A DNA stretch of 6,385 bases from Treponema sp. (GTDB taxonomy: Bacteria > Spirochaetota > Spirochaetia > Treponematales > Breznakiellaceae): the NCBI GenBank assembly GCA_031275515.1, contig JAISOQ010000295.1, forward strand, positions 1 to 6,385, read 5' to 3'. Every line of letters begins with the position of its first letter. The stretch's first letter is position 1. A program made the position numbers and the translations under genes. Below are positions 1 through 5,429 of this stretch, one piece after another. Below the pieces are notes generated by a model. It did not search any database. It had not been told where the DNA came from and worked only from the letters and a program-made list of their open reading frames with translations.

Positions 1-42
1 CTGCCCTTGTTATCTCTCGCCGGATACTATACCATGTTTCCC

Positions 43-1023
43 ATGAACAAACAGGCTCTGCGGGCGGATATGCTGCTCCTGCTTACCGCGTGTATATGGG
101 GTTTCGCCTTTGTCGCCCAGCGTACCGGCATGGAATATATGGGGCCCTTTACTTTTAACGGCATCCGGTTCTTGCTGGGGAGCTTTTCCCTGGTCCCGCT
201 GCTGCTCTTTCGTTTCCGCGCTCCTGTACGCGCCGCCGGAACCGCCGGTAAGACTCCCCTTTCCGGCAGGAGGATCGATGCCAAAACCGGAAAGCCCCTG
301 ACTTTCAGGGTTTTTTTCGGATCGTCGGCCCTGGCGGGAACCTGTCTTTTTCTTGCGGCTACCTTGCAGCAGATCGGGATCATCTACACCACCGCCGGAA
401 ACTCCGGGTTTATTACCGGCCTGTACGTGGTACTCACCCCCATCTTCGGAATCTTTTTGGGCAAGAAAACCCGGCTTCCCACATGGATAGGCGCGGCGCT
501 GACTTTTACCGGCCTCTTTTTCCTTGGCGCCGCTTCGCAGATATTCGGCAGGGATGCCGTATCCCGATCCTTTGCCATCAATACCGGCGACATGATTACC
601 GCGGTAAGCGCCCTTTTCTGGACCTTCCATGTGCTTATCATAGACAACCTGGTACGGCGGGTGGACGCGCTGGCCCTTTCCGCGGGACAGTTTTTTTTCT
701 GCGGTTTTTTCTCGCTTGTTATCGCCTGTTTTGCCGAAACAATCGTTCCCGCGCGGTTGGCCGCGGCCCTTGTCCCGATCCTGTACGGCGGCATCTGTTC
801 CGTGGGGGTAGCCTACACGCTTCAGGTGGTGGCGCAGAAATACGCTCCCCCGGCTCACGCGACAATACTTCTGTCCCTGGAAGGCACTTTCGCCGCCATC
901 GGCGGCGTGCTGATACTGTCCGAACCCCTGGGAACCTGGACTCTGCTGGGCTTTGCGCTCATGCTCTCCGGAATGCTTGCCACCCAATGGGATCTTATCG
1001 CCGGAAAAAAGGGAATCAACTGA
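43..1023 (+). CDS. EamA/DMT-superfamily transporter (drug/metabolite exporter type)
   Basis: Inner-membrane protein of about 326 residues with ten hydrophobic segments in two homologous EamA halves (about residues 9-163 and 184-318). Visible family features are the N-terminal helix with the A-C-I-W-G-F-A-F pattern, T-P-I-F-G near residue 132 ending the first half, and S-L-E-G-T-F near 278 followed by S-E-P-L near 293 in the second. The family exports or exchanges amino acids, nucleosides or other small metabolites; the substrate cannot be told here. A hydrophilic, basic insert of about 30 residues (58-87) separates helices 2 and 3. The start is uncertain: ATG at 43 gives the typical M-N-K-x-x-L-R-A-D N-terminus, but no Shine-Dalgarno precedes it; ATG at 34 or TTG at 7 are in frame, and the frame is open to the left edge. 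It converges on the next gene. Family call firm, start weak. Confidence 0.88.
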   Translation: MNKQALRADMLLLLTACIWGFAFVAQRTGMEYMGPFTFNGIRFLLGSFSLVPLLLFRFRAPVRAAGTAGKTPLSGRRIDAKTGKPLTFRVFFGSSALAGTCLFLAATLQQIGIIYTTAGNSGFITGLYVVLTPIFGIFLGKKTRLPTWIGAALTFTGLFFLGAASQIFGRDAVSRSFAINTGDMITAVSALFWTFHVLIIDNLVRRVDALALSAGQFFFCGFFSLVIACFAETIVPARLAAALVPILYGGICSVGVAYTLQVVAQKYAPPAHATILLSLEGTFAAIGGVLILSEPLGTWTLLGFALMLSGMLATQWDLIAGKKGIN

Positions 1024-1036
1024 TCGGAGACAGGAA

Positions 1037-1630
1037 TTACCGGAACATCGATACCGCCTGCTCCTTTACCTGATCCACTATTTGCCGGTAATTGGCCTTG
1101 AGGGCGTTCATGTTCTGGTTGTAGTAGGCCACAAATTCCGGGTCCTGAAAAGGATCGAGCCGTATCTGCTGGCCGGTGCGCCGCGCGAATTCCTCTTCTT
1201 TTTGACGCAGTTTCGGCGCGTACTGCTGTCTGAGCGCCGCGTCGTATTGCTGCGTTTCGGACATGTAGCGGGCAATGTACTGACTTAACTGTTTGCAAAG
1301 CGCGGCGAATTTGTTGTCTCCGATTACCGCCTGAAGGCCCTTGCCCGCGGCTTCGATGCGCTTTTCATCTTCCGGCGAAACGGGAAGGGCAATCTGGGAA
1401 AGCAGCACGTCAAAAATCCCCTGCCTGAACGCGTCCCGCTGCTCCGCGGATGTCTTCTTTATTTCCTGTTCCAGAGAGACGGCATTCCCGCCGCCCGCGC
1501 TTTCAAGAAATTCATTGGCCAGCCTCTTGCCCTGTTGTTTTGTTTCAAACTGATGGATGCTCCTCTTGTCACCCTTGACCGACTCGGTCCGTTCCATTGC
1601 TATTTCCAGCGCGCTCTTAATCCTGCCCAT
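1037..1630 (-). CDS. Conserved hypothetical protein, charged helical, probably spirochaete-specific
   Basis: A 197-residue soluble protein of unknown function, with no signal peptide or membrane segment. It is rich in Q, E, K, R and A and should be almost entirely alpha-helical. A Gly/Ala-rich break at residues 44-50 (ESAGGGN) separates an N-terminal helix (R-I-K-S-A-L-E-I-A-M-E-R-T) from the remainder. The C-terminal half (about 108-197) is Gln/Tyr-rich and could form coiled-coil-like helices. There is one Cys, at 112. The N-terminal pattern resembles a small conserved treponeme protein I recall, without a known function. The start is supported by AAGGGAG at 1644-1638, 7 bp before ATG, and by a promoter just upstream. 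The gene is monocistronic here, convergent with the transporter (13-bp gap) and divergent from the ABC operon. That it is a real gene is likely; its function is unknown. Confidence 0.85.
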   Translation of the reverse strand: MGRIKSALEIAMERTESVKGDKRSIHQFETKQQGKRLANEFLESAGGGNAVSLEQEIKKTSAEQRDAFRQGIFDVLLSQIALPVSPEDEKRIEAAGKGLQAVIGDNKFAALCKQLSQYIARYMSETQQYDAALRQQYAPKLRQKEEEFARRTGQQIRLDPFQDPEFVAYYNQNMNALKANYRQIVDQVKEQAVSMFR

Positions 1631-1652
1631 AATGTATCTCCCTTGTTTTTAC

Positions 1653-1681
1653 AAGATAACAAAAACCGCGCTCTTTTTCAA
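1653..1681 (-). promoter_or_regulatory. Sigma-70-type promoter of the 197-residue protein gene
   Basis: On the minus strand TTGAAA (1681-1676) is followed after exactly 17 bp by TATCTT (1658-1653), preceded by TG one base upstream (extended -10). Predicted transcription starts near 1646, leaving a leader of about 16 nt that contains the AAGGGAG ribosome-binding site. A perfect 5-bp-arm dyad, CTTGT-tttt-ACAAG (1642-1655), overlaps the -10 and start region and could be a repressor site. The spacing is ideal and the position right; no experimental support. Confidence 0.6.
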
Positions 1682-1725
1682 TGCACCGGCATCCCCCGGC
1701 CTGTTGATCCGTCTGTGCGGGAGAG

Positions 1726-1762
1726 AGGCCGGAAAACGGCCTGTTCCGGACCTTTGATCCGG
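1726..1762. other. Two small adjacent hairpins
   Basis: AGGCCG-gaaaa-CGGCCT (1726-1742) is a perfect 6-bp stem with a 5-nt loop; four bases later CCGGA-cctttga-TCCGG (1746-1762) is a 5-bp stem with a 7-nt loop. Neither is followed by a T-run. They lie 45 bp or more upstream of the -35 box of the minus-strand gene and far from the ABC operon start. No function is apparent. Confidence 0.35.
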
Positions 1763-1781
1763 TGACATCCGCCGTACACCC

Positions 1782-1818
1782 GGCATTCCCCCAAATGGAA
1801 TTTTGCGGGGGTAATGCC
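1782..1818. other. Strong inverted repeat (hairpin/cruciform) in the divergent intergenic region
   Basis: GGCATTCCCCC (1782-1792) pairs with GGGGGTAATGCC (1807-1818), an 11-bp stem with a single bulged T at 1812. The 14-nt loop contains a further AAAT/ATTT inner stem (1793-1796 with 1800-1803). No T-run follows on either strand, so it is not a standard intrinsic terminator. The GGCAT/ATGCC arms are the same half-sites found in the tandem dyads at 1955-2009, with a much larger spacing. It lies between the two divergent promoter areas and may be a regulatory structure; the role is inferred. Confidence 0.5.
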
Positions 1819-1840
1819 TATTCCAGGCTCGTTCAGTGAT

Positions 1841-1871
1841 TTGAACGAAACACACAAAAATATAATATACT
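1841..1871 (+). promoter_or_regulatory. Candidate promoter for the ABC operon (weak)
   Basis: TTGAAC at 1841-1846 lies upstream of an A/T-rich stretch holding TATAAT (1861-1866, spacing only 14 bp), TAATAT (1863-1868, spacing 16) and TATACT (1866-1871, spacing 19). No single pairing is ideal. If used, it gives a leader of about 170 nt that includes the tandem dyads. The alternative is GATAAT at 2012-2017, directly after the dyads, which has no -35 box and would need an activator. Confidence 0.28.
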
Positions 1872-1956
1872 AATGGATTCTTCTTCCGCTGCCGATAACT
1901 TCTAAAGTAATGGTAAAAACGGAAACCTGTCCCGGAGCCGTTTTCCCCGGCAGCGG

Positions 1957-2012
1957 CATAAACGCCCCGACATAAATGCCTCGGCATAAATGCCTCGGCA
2001 TAAATGCCGTTG
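1957..2012. repeat. Four tandem 14-bp repeats, each centred on a GGCAT-AA-ATGCC dyad
   Basis: Units begin at 1957, 1971, 1985 and 1999. The two middle units are identical (cataaatgcctcgg); the first differs at three positions, all transitions, and the last at three positions in its final four bases. Each unit junction forms a dyad: 1955-1966 and 1969-1980 each have one arm mismatch, 1983-1994 is perfect, and 1996-2009 is perfect with 6-bp arms (CGGCAT-AA-ATGCCG). The array ends about 30 bp before the start codon of the solute-binding protein. A row of operators for a dimeric regulator of the ABC operon is the simplest reading; copy-number variation by strand slippage is possible too. The repeat is directly visible; the regulatory role is inference. 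Confidence 0.85.
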
Positions 2013-2030
2013 ATAATTCAAATAATCATA

Positions 2031-2035
2031 AAGGA
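2031..2035 (+). promoter_or_regulatory. Ribosome-binding site fixing the start of the solute-binding protein
   Basis: AAGGA, 7 bp before ATG at 2043. It decides against the in-frame ATG at 2004, which lies inside the last 14-bp repeat, lacks a ribosome-binding site and would add a non-signal-like N-terminal stretch in front of the lysine-rich signal peptide. Confidence 0.7.
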
Positions 2036-2042
2036 AAACATT

Positions 2043-3296
2043 ATGAAGAAAAGTTTAGTCCTGCCTGTGCTGTTTTGGGTTTTGATTTTTTCCGGATGTA
2101 AAGCTCCATCCGGAATTGAGCTTAATTTTATGGAGGTTATGACCAGTCCCGCCAGGACCGAGGTACTTCACCGTATGATCGGTGAATATACCCGCCTGCA
2201 CCCGGACGTAAAGATCAACCTGATTTCCCCTCCCTATGAACAGGCGGACAACCGTCTTACCATGAGCCTCAATGCCGGAGAAGCTCTGGACATTGTAGAG
2301 GTTCGGGATCTTACGGCTTCCCAGTACGTTACCAATAAAAAGCTGGAGGACTTAACTCCCTATATCAACGCATGGGATGAGGCGGGGAGCCTGCTGGCAA
2401 TTACCAGGGAAGCCGCTGCCTCCGCCGGGGGGAAACCTTATCTTATTCCGCAGTTTTTCTATATCAAAGCCCTTTTTGTCAGAACCGATGTACTTGCAAA
2501 ACTTGGAGTGACAAAAATGCCCAATACCCTGGACGAACTGTATCAAATCTGCGCACAGATTACCGACCCTGCCAAAAATCAATTCGGTTTTACCCTGCGC
2601 GGGAAAGGCAGCCCTTACAAGAGTTCCGATGTCCTTATCATTTCGGATATACAAAACATTGATACCAATAACCTGTATCTGATGAAAGACGGTTCCAGTG
2701 TCTATGAAAATCCCGCTTTCCTTGAGGGATTAAAGAAATACGTGGAACTCTACCGGAATGCCGCGCCCCAGGATTCCGTAAACTGGGGATTTAACGAGCA
2801 GATCAACGCCTTTGTGTCGGGAGTTACCCCTTTCCTGATGCAGGACCCCGATACGGTTCCGCTGCTGGATGAGCAGCTTGGCAGGGACAAATACACCGTG
2901 ATCCCCATGCCGGCAGGGCGTTCCGGTACGGTATATCTGGATTACGGGTTTGCCGGTTTCGGAATTCCCTCCTATTCCAAAAATAAAGAAGCGGCCTGGG
3001 ACTTCATAGCTTTTATGTCCTCCGCTGAACAGAACGCCGCGTTTTGCAGGGAGTACGGCGCCCTGCCGGTACATAGTACCACCTTTGAAGAAGACCCCTA
3101 TTTTAACAGCGGGCTCTATCAGGCATGGGCGAAAACCATGAACAGTTCCGGCGGTTTCACCTTTATCAAATACCCCTATGAATCGGAGAAATTTCCCGGC
3201 TGGGGCCAGGTCCAGGAACAGTATATGCAGTCCACCCTGTTGGGACAGACTAGCCCGGAACAGGCAGTCAAAGCATGGGCGGATTACTGGAAGTAA
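2043..3296 (+). CDS. ABC transporter family-1 extracellular solute-binding lipoprotein (carbohydrate type)
   Basis: A 417-residue lipoprotein that captures a sugar-like solute outside the cytoplasmic membrane and delivers it to the two permeases encoded downstream. The signal peptide is M-K-K-S followed by a hydrophobic core to residue 16 and lipobox F-S-G-C with lipidated Cys19. The mature part follows the MalE/UgpB-like fold order: a first lobe beginning E-L-N-F-M-E-V-M, then residues 40-60 with the typical E-Y-T-x-x-H-P-D-V-K-I pattern, A-L-D-I-V-E near 81, L-T-P-Y near 104 and the Y-L-I-P-Q-F hinge region near 133. The second lobe includes F-L-M-Q-D-P near 264, then a G-F-A-G-F-G-I-P segment near 302 and A-A-W-D-F-I-A-F-M-S near 317, which is the usual family signature. 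Length is normal. First gene of a three-gene operon; the stop is 23 bp before the next start. Substrate unknown. Confidence 0.93.
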   Translation: MKKSLVLPVLFWVLIFSGCKAPSGIELNFMEVMTSPARTEVLHRMIGEYTRLHPDVKINLISPPYEQADNRLTMSLNAGEALDIVEVRDLTASQYVTNKKLEDLTPYINAWDEAGSLLAITREAAASAGGKPYLIPQFFYIKALFVRTDVLAKLGVTKMPNTLDELYQICAQITDPAKNQFGFTLRGKGSPYKSSDVLIISDIQNIDTNNLYLMKDGSSVYENPAFLEGLKKYVELYRNAAPQDSVNWGFNEQINAFVSGVTPFLMQDPDTVPLLDEQLGRDKYTVIPMPAGRSGTVYLDYGFAGFGIPSYSKNKEAAWDFIAFMSSAEQNAAFCREYGALPVHSTTFEEDPYFNSGLYQAWAKTMNSSGGFTFIKYPYESEKFPGWGQVQEQYMQSTLLGQTSPEQAVKAWADYWK

Positions 3297-3319
3297 CTTG
3301 AAGGCCGGAGAAAAATATT

Positions 3320-4219
3320 ATGGTTTTATCATCGAATAAAATCGCGGGCCGCGCCTATTTGTGGATGTTTCTGCCCACGGCGATTCTTCTGCTCCTGTTT
3401 ATATACTTCCCGGTTCTCCGCGGAATTGTTACCGCCTTTACGCGGTACACCATGCTCGATCTTTCCAAGACGCGCTTTAACGGGGTGGATAATTTTATCG
3501 CCGTCTTTAACGATCCGAATATCAAATTCGTCCGCATTTTATTCAATACCGTAATATGGGTACTGATCTCTCTGGCCGGTCAATTTATTTTGGGTTTTAC
3601 CCTTGCCCTGCTCTTGCGTAAGCCTTTTAGGGGCAGGGGCGTTTATACGGGTTTTGTGTTTTATACCTGGGCGCTTTCAGGCTTTGCCATTGGCCTTGTG
3701 TGGTCCTGGCTCTTTAACGGTCAGTTCGGCGTTATCAACGACATTTTGATGCGCCTTGGGATACTTAAAAGCCCCATAGGTTTTCTTTCGAACCCGCGCC
3801 TGGCCATGATGTCGGTTATTATTGCCAATGTCTGGTACGGCATTCCTTTCTTTGCCATCATGCTTCTGGCAGCCCTGCAATCCATTCCCAAAGAACTGTA
3901 TGAATCGGCCGAAATTGACGGGGCAAGCAAGGCAGGGCAGCTTTTCCATGTCACCATACCCTATATACAGTCCACCATTACCAGCACGGTTCTGCTGCGT
4001 TTTATGTGGATTATGAATTTTCCGGACATCATCTACGGAATGACCAACGGAGGGCCGGCGAACGCCACCAATATTCTTGCCACGGAGATGATTATCAAAA
4101 TCACTAAATCCTACGATTTTGGCCAGGGTTCGGCGATTGGGTTTATTATTATCACCATTCTGTTTGTATTCGCCTTCTTTTATCTGCGCTTCGTTGCGCG
4201 GAAGGAGCTGATCCTGTGA
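3320..4219 (+). CDS. ABC transporter permease, MalF/UgpA type
   Basis: Integral membrane subunit of 299 residues with six predicted helices (near 13-35, 73-99, 110-133, 162-186, 218-240 and 271-290). It forms the translocation pore with the permease encoded next. The cytoplasmic EAA loop that docks on the ATPase is at 193-215: Y-E-S-A-E-I-D-G-A-S, then K-A-G and V-T-I-P-Y; the usual E-A-A core reads E-S-A. The signature N-G-G-P-A-N-A-T at 243-250, typical of the sugar-permease N-terminal-partner class, is present. A GGAG at 3307-3310 sits 9 bp before ATG. The length matches UgpA/LacF-type proteins and lacks the long MalF periplasmic insertion. It overlaps the next gene by 4 bp. Confidence 0.94.
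   Translation: MVLSSNKIAGRAYLWMFLPTAILLLLFIYFPVLRGIVTAFTRYTMLDLSKTRFNGVDNFIAVFNDPNIKFVRILFNTVIWVLISLAGQFILGFTLALLLRKPFRGRGVYTGFVFYTWALSGFAIGLVWSWLFNGQFGVINDILMRLGILKSPIGFLSNPRLAMMSVIIANVWYGIPFFAIMLLAALQSIPKELYESAEIDGASKAGQLFHVTIPYIQSTITSTVLLRFMWIMNFPDIIYGMTNGGPANATNILATEMIIKITKSYDFGQGSAIGFIIITILFVFAFFYLRFVARKELIL
4202..4207 (+). promoter_or_regulatory. Ribosome-binding site supporting a GTG start for the second permease
   Basis: AAGGAG lies within the end of the first permease gene, 8 bp before GTG at 4216. The GTG overlaps the upstream TGA stop as GTGA, a layout that implies translational coupling and roughly equal amounts of the two permeases. Confidence 0.7.
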
Positions 4220-5073
4220 AACATCGTTTTGCGCGAAAAATCGCAATGCCTCTATTGGGCTCCGCATTCCGCGCTATAGCCCTTGGTCTCTTTTGGATCC
4301 TGGCGGTACTCCCCCTTTTTTGGATTTTGATTACTTCGATTAAACCCGCGCAGGAGATATATTCTTTTCCATTGCGGTATTTCCCGTCCAGGATCAGCCT
4401 TGCGGGATATGAAAAACTCCTGGGCTTCGCGAAATTCGGCAGGTATTTTCTCAACTCGCTGGGTATATCTTTGCTTGCATCGGCGGGGGGACTGATAATC
4501 AGCGTTGTATCGGGCTTCGGCCTTTCCCGGCTACGATCCGCCAGGATGACCCAGGGGCTGCTGCTCCTCCTTTACTTCACGCAGATGGTTCCCACCTTTA
4601 TACTTATGGCGCCGCTTTTCTTTACCCTTTCCCGGATGCACCTGACAAACAGCCGGATGATCCTGGCCGTTATATACGCCGCCACAAGCGTAGCCTTCGG
4701 CGCCATTATGGCAAAAAGCTTCTTCGACCGTATTCCCGCGTCTATTGAGGAAGCCGCTCTTATTGACGGCTGCGATCCCCTTTCGGCCCTGTTCCGGGTC
4801 ATTCTCCCCGTCAGCCTTCCGGGACTGGTAGCGATTTTCAGTTTTACTTTCGTCAATGTCTGGAATGAACTTTTCCTCGCGGTGATGCTTATATCCAGCG
4901 ACGCCAAACTGACCATTCCGGTGGCGCTCAATTCCTTTATCTCCAAGGCCGGCGTAAGCTGGGATATTATGAGCGCCGGCATTGTGGTTGCCCTGCTTCC
5001 CACTATGATCATCTTCGCTTTTGGGCAAAAATATATTGTCGCCGGCCTTACGGAAGGAGGGGTTAAGGGTTAG
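4216..5073 (+). CDS. ABC transporter permease, MalG/UgpE type
   Basis: Integral membrane subunit of 285 residues, the partner of the preceding permease. Six helices are predicted (near 17-40, 79-103, 112-138, 147-166, 200-224 and 251-270). A textbook EAA loop is at 178-201: E-E-A-A-L-I-D-G-C, then L-F-R-V-I-L-P-V. The early motif W-I-L-I-T-S-I-K-P near 36-44 and the ending Q-K-Y-I-V-A-G-L-T-E-G-G-V-K-G are diagnostic of MalG-like permeases. It starts with GTG, overlapping the upstream stop by 4 bp. No ATP-binding subunit follows: the operon stops here, so a shared MsmK/UgpC-type ATPase encoded elsewhere is expected. The AAGGAGG at 5054-5060 encodes part of the conserved C-terminus and is not followed by a start at a usable distance. 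Confidence 0.95.
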   Translation: MKHRFARKIAMPLLGSAFRAIALGLFWILAVLPLFWILITSIKPAQEIYSFPLRYFPSRISLAGYEKLLGFAKFGRYFLNSLGISLLASAGGLIISVVSGFGLSRLRSARMTQGLLLLLYFTQMVPTFILMAPLFFTLSRMHLTNSRMILAVIYAATSVAFGAIMAKSFFDRIPASIEEAALIDGCDPLSALFRVILPVSLPGLVAIFSFTFVNVWNELFLAVMLISSDAKLTIPVALNSFISKAGVSWDIMSAGIVVALLPTMIIFAFGQKYIVAGLTEGGVKG

Positions 5074-5127
5074 CGTTGGGAATAGCGCGTGACTAGTATC
5101 CAGACACGATTGAATTTGCGGATTTGG

Positions 5128-5240
5128 GCGCATCGCCGCTATGCGGCGACCGGGCTTTCCGGGGCTCCGCGCATCCGCGCTCCGGCCCCGCCTGCGGCGT
5201 GGCTGCTGCGCACCCCTCCAATCCCTTGCGCTTCGCTGTG
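5128..5240. repeat. Multi-palindrome GC-rich element, probably a dispersed repeat
   Basis: Successive inverted repeats lie almost end to end: TCGCCGC-tat-GCGGCGA (5133-5149), CCGG-gcttt-CCGG (5150-5162), CGGGGC/GCCCCG (5160-5165 with 5185-5190) enclosing GCGC-atcc-GCGC (5169-5180), CGCC-tgc-GGCG (5189-5199), and GCGCA/TGCGC (5208-5212 with 5227-5231). Composition differs sharply from the flanking genes. This density of short palindromes in an intergenic gap is typical of REP- or MITE-like elements; multiplicity in the genome cannot be tested from one window. Boundaries are approximate. Confidence 0.5.
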
Positions 5241-5336
5241 CGATACGGTTTCACGCTATAGGAGACGAAACTGCACTTTCATTGCTGTCAGGACACTAGG
5301 GGGGCGTTGTGGGGGCGGAAAGCGGGTAAACTTTGG

Positions 5337-5398
5337 CCCCCGCCGAGGGGGGATCGGCGCGGCCGCGCGCGCCGAGGGGGGGAGACTTCCCCCCCGGC
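5337..5398 (+). promoter_or_regulatory. Structured leader with back-to-back hairpins upstream of the PLP enzyme gene
   Basis: Hairpin B, TCGGCGCG-gccgcg-CGCGCCGA (5354-5375), is a perfect 8-bp stem. It abuts hairpin C, GGGGGGG-agactt-CCCCCCC (5376-5395), with no base between them. An alternative hairpin A, CGCCGA (5341-5346) with TCGGCG (5354-5359), excludes B. The motif CGCCGAGGGGGG occurs twice (5341-5352 and 5370-5381). The structure ends about 20 bp before the GGAGG ribosome-binding site (5418-5422). No T-run follows, so it is not an intrinsic terminator. Whether it controls translation, protects the mRNA or belongs to the neighbouring repeat is unknown. Confidence 0.5.
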
Positions 5399-5429
5399 CG
5401 GTTACAAGGAAACATTTGGAGGATTTTTT

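Larger units (their letters stand above)
5074..5429. other. GC-rich non-coding region between the ABC operon and the PLP enzyme gene
   Basis: These 356 bp carry no credible gene. An open frame from GTG at 5089 to 5433 encodes an Arg/Pro/Gly-rich product that follows the palindromes and lacks a ribosome-binding site. Two parts can be separated: a palindrome-rich element at about 5128-5240 and a G-run-rich leader at 5299-5398 with strong hairpins. I found no convincing -35/-10 pair for the downstream gene and no hairpin followed by a T-run for termination of the ABC operon. Confidence 0.7.

Noticed and set aside
10..987. Long minus-strand open frame (325 codons) opposite the EamA gene
   Set aside because: Product is Gly/Lys/Gln-rich without recognisable pattern, while the plus strand encodes an obvious ten-helix transporter.
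1957..2012. CRISPR array
   Set aside because: Units are 14 bp and strictly tandem with no spacers.
2004..2042. Upstream in-frame ATG as start of the solute-binding protein
   Set aside because: It lies in the last tandem repeat without a ribosome-binding site; ATG at 2043 has AAGGA at 7 bp and opens a proper lipoprotein signal peptide.
5054..5078. AAGGAGG near the end of the second permease as a ribosome-binding site for another gene
   Set aside because: The nearest TTG/GTG codons are 15 bp or more downstream and lead to a very short frame or the implausible GTG frame at 5089; the bases encode the conserved permease C-terminus.
5376..5401. Intrinsic terminator at the G7/C7 hairpin
   Set aside because: The stem is followed by ggccggttacaagg, not a T-run, and it lies just upstream of a gene on the same strand.
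5241..5429. SAM-type riboswitch before the MetC-like gene
   Set aside because: I could not find the conserved core or the helix order of known SAM riboswitches; the segment is G-run hairpins only.
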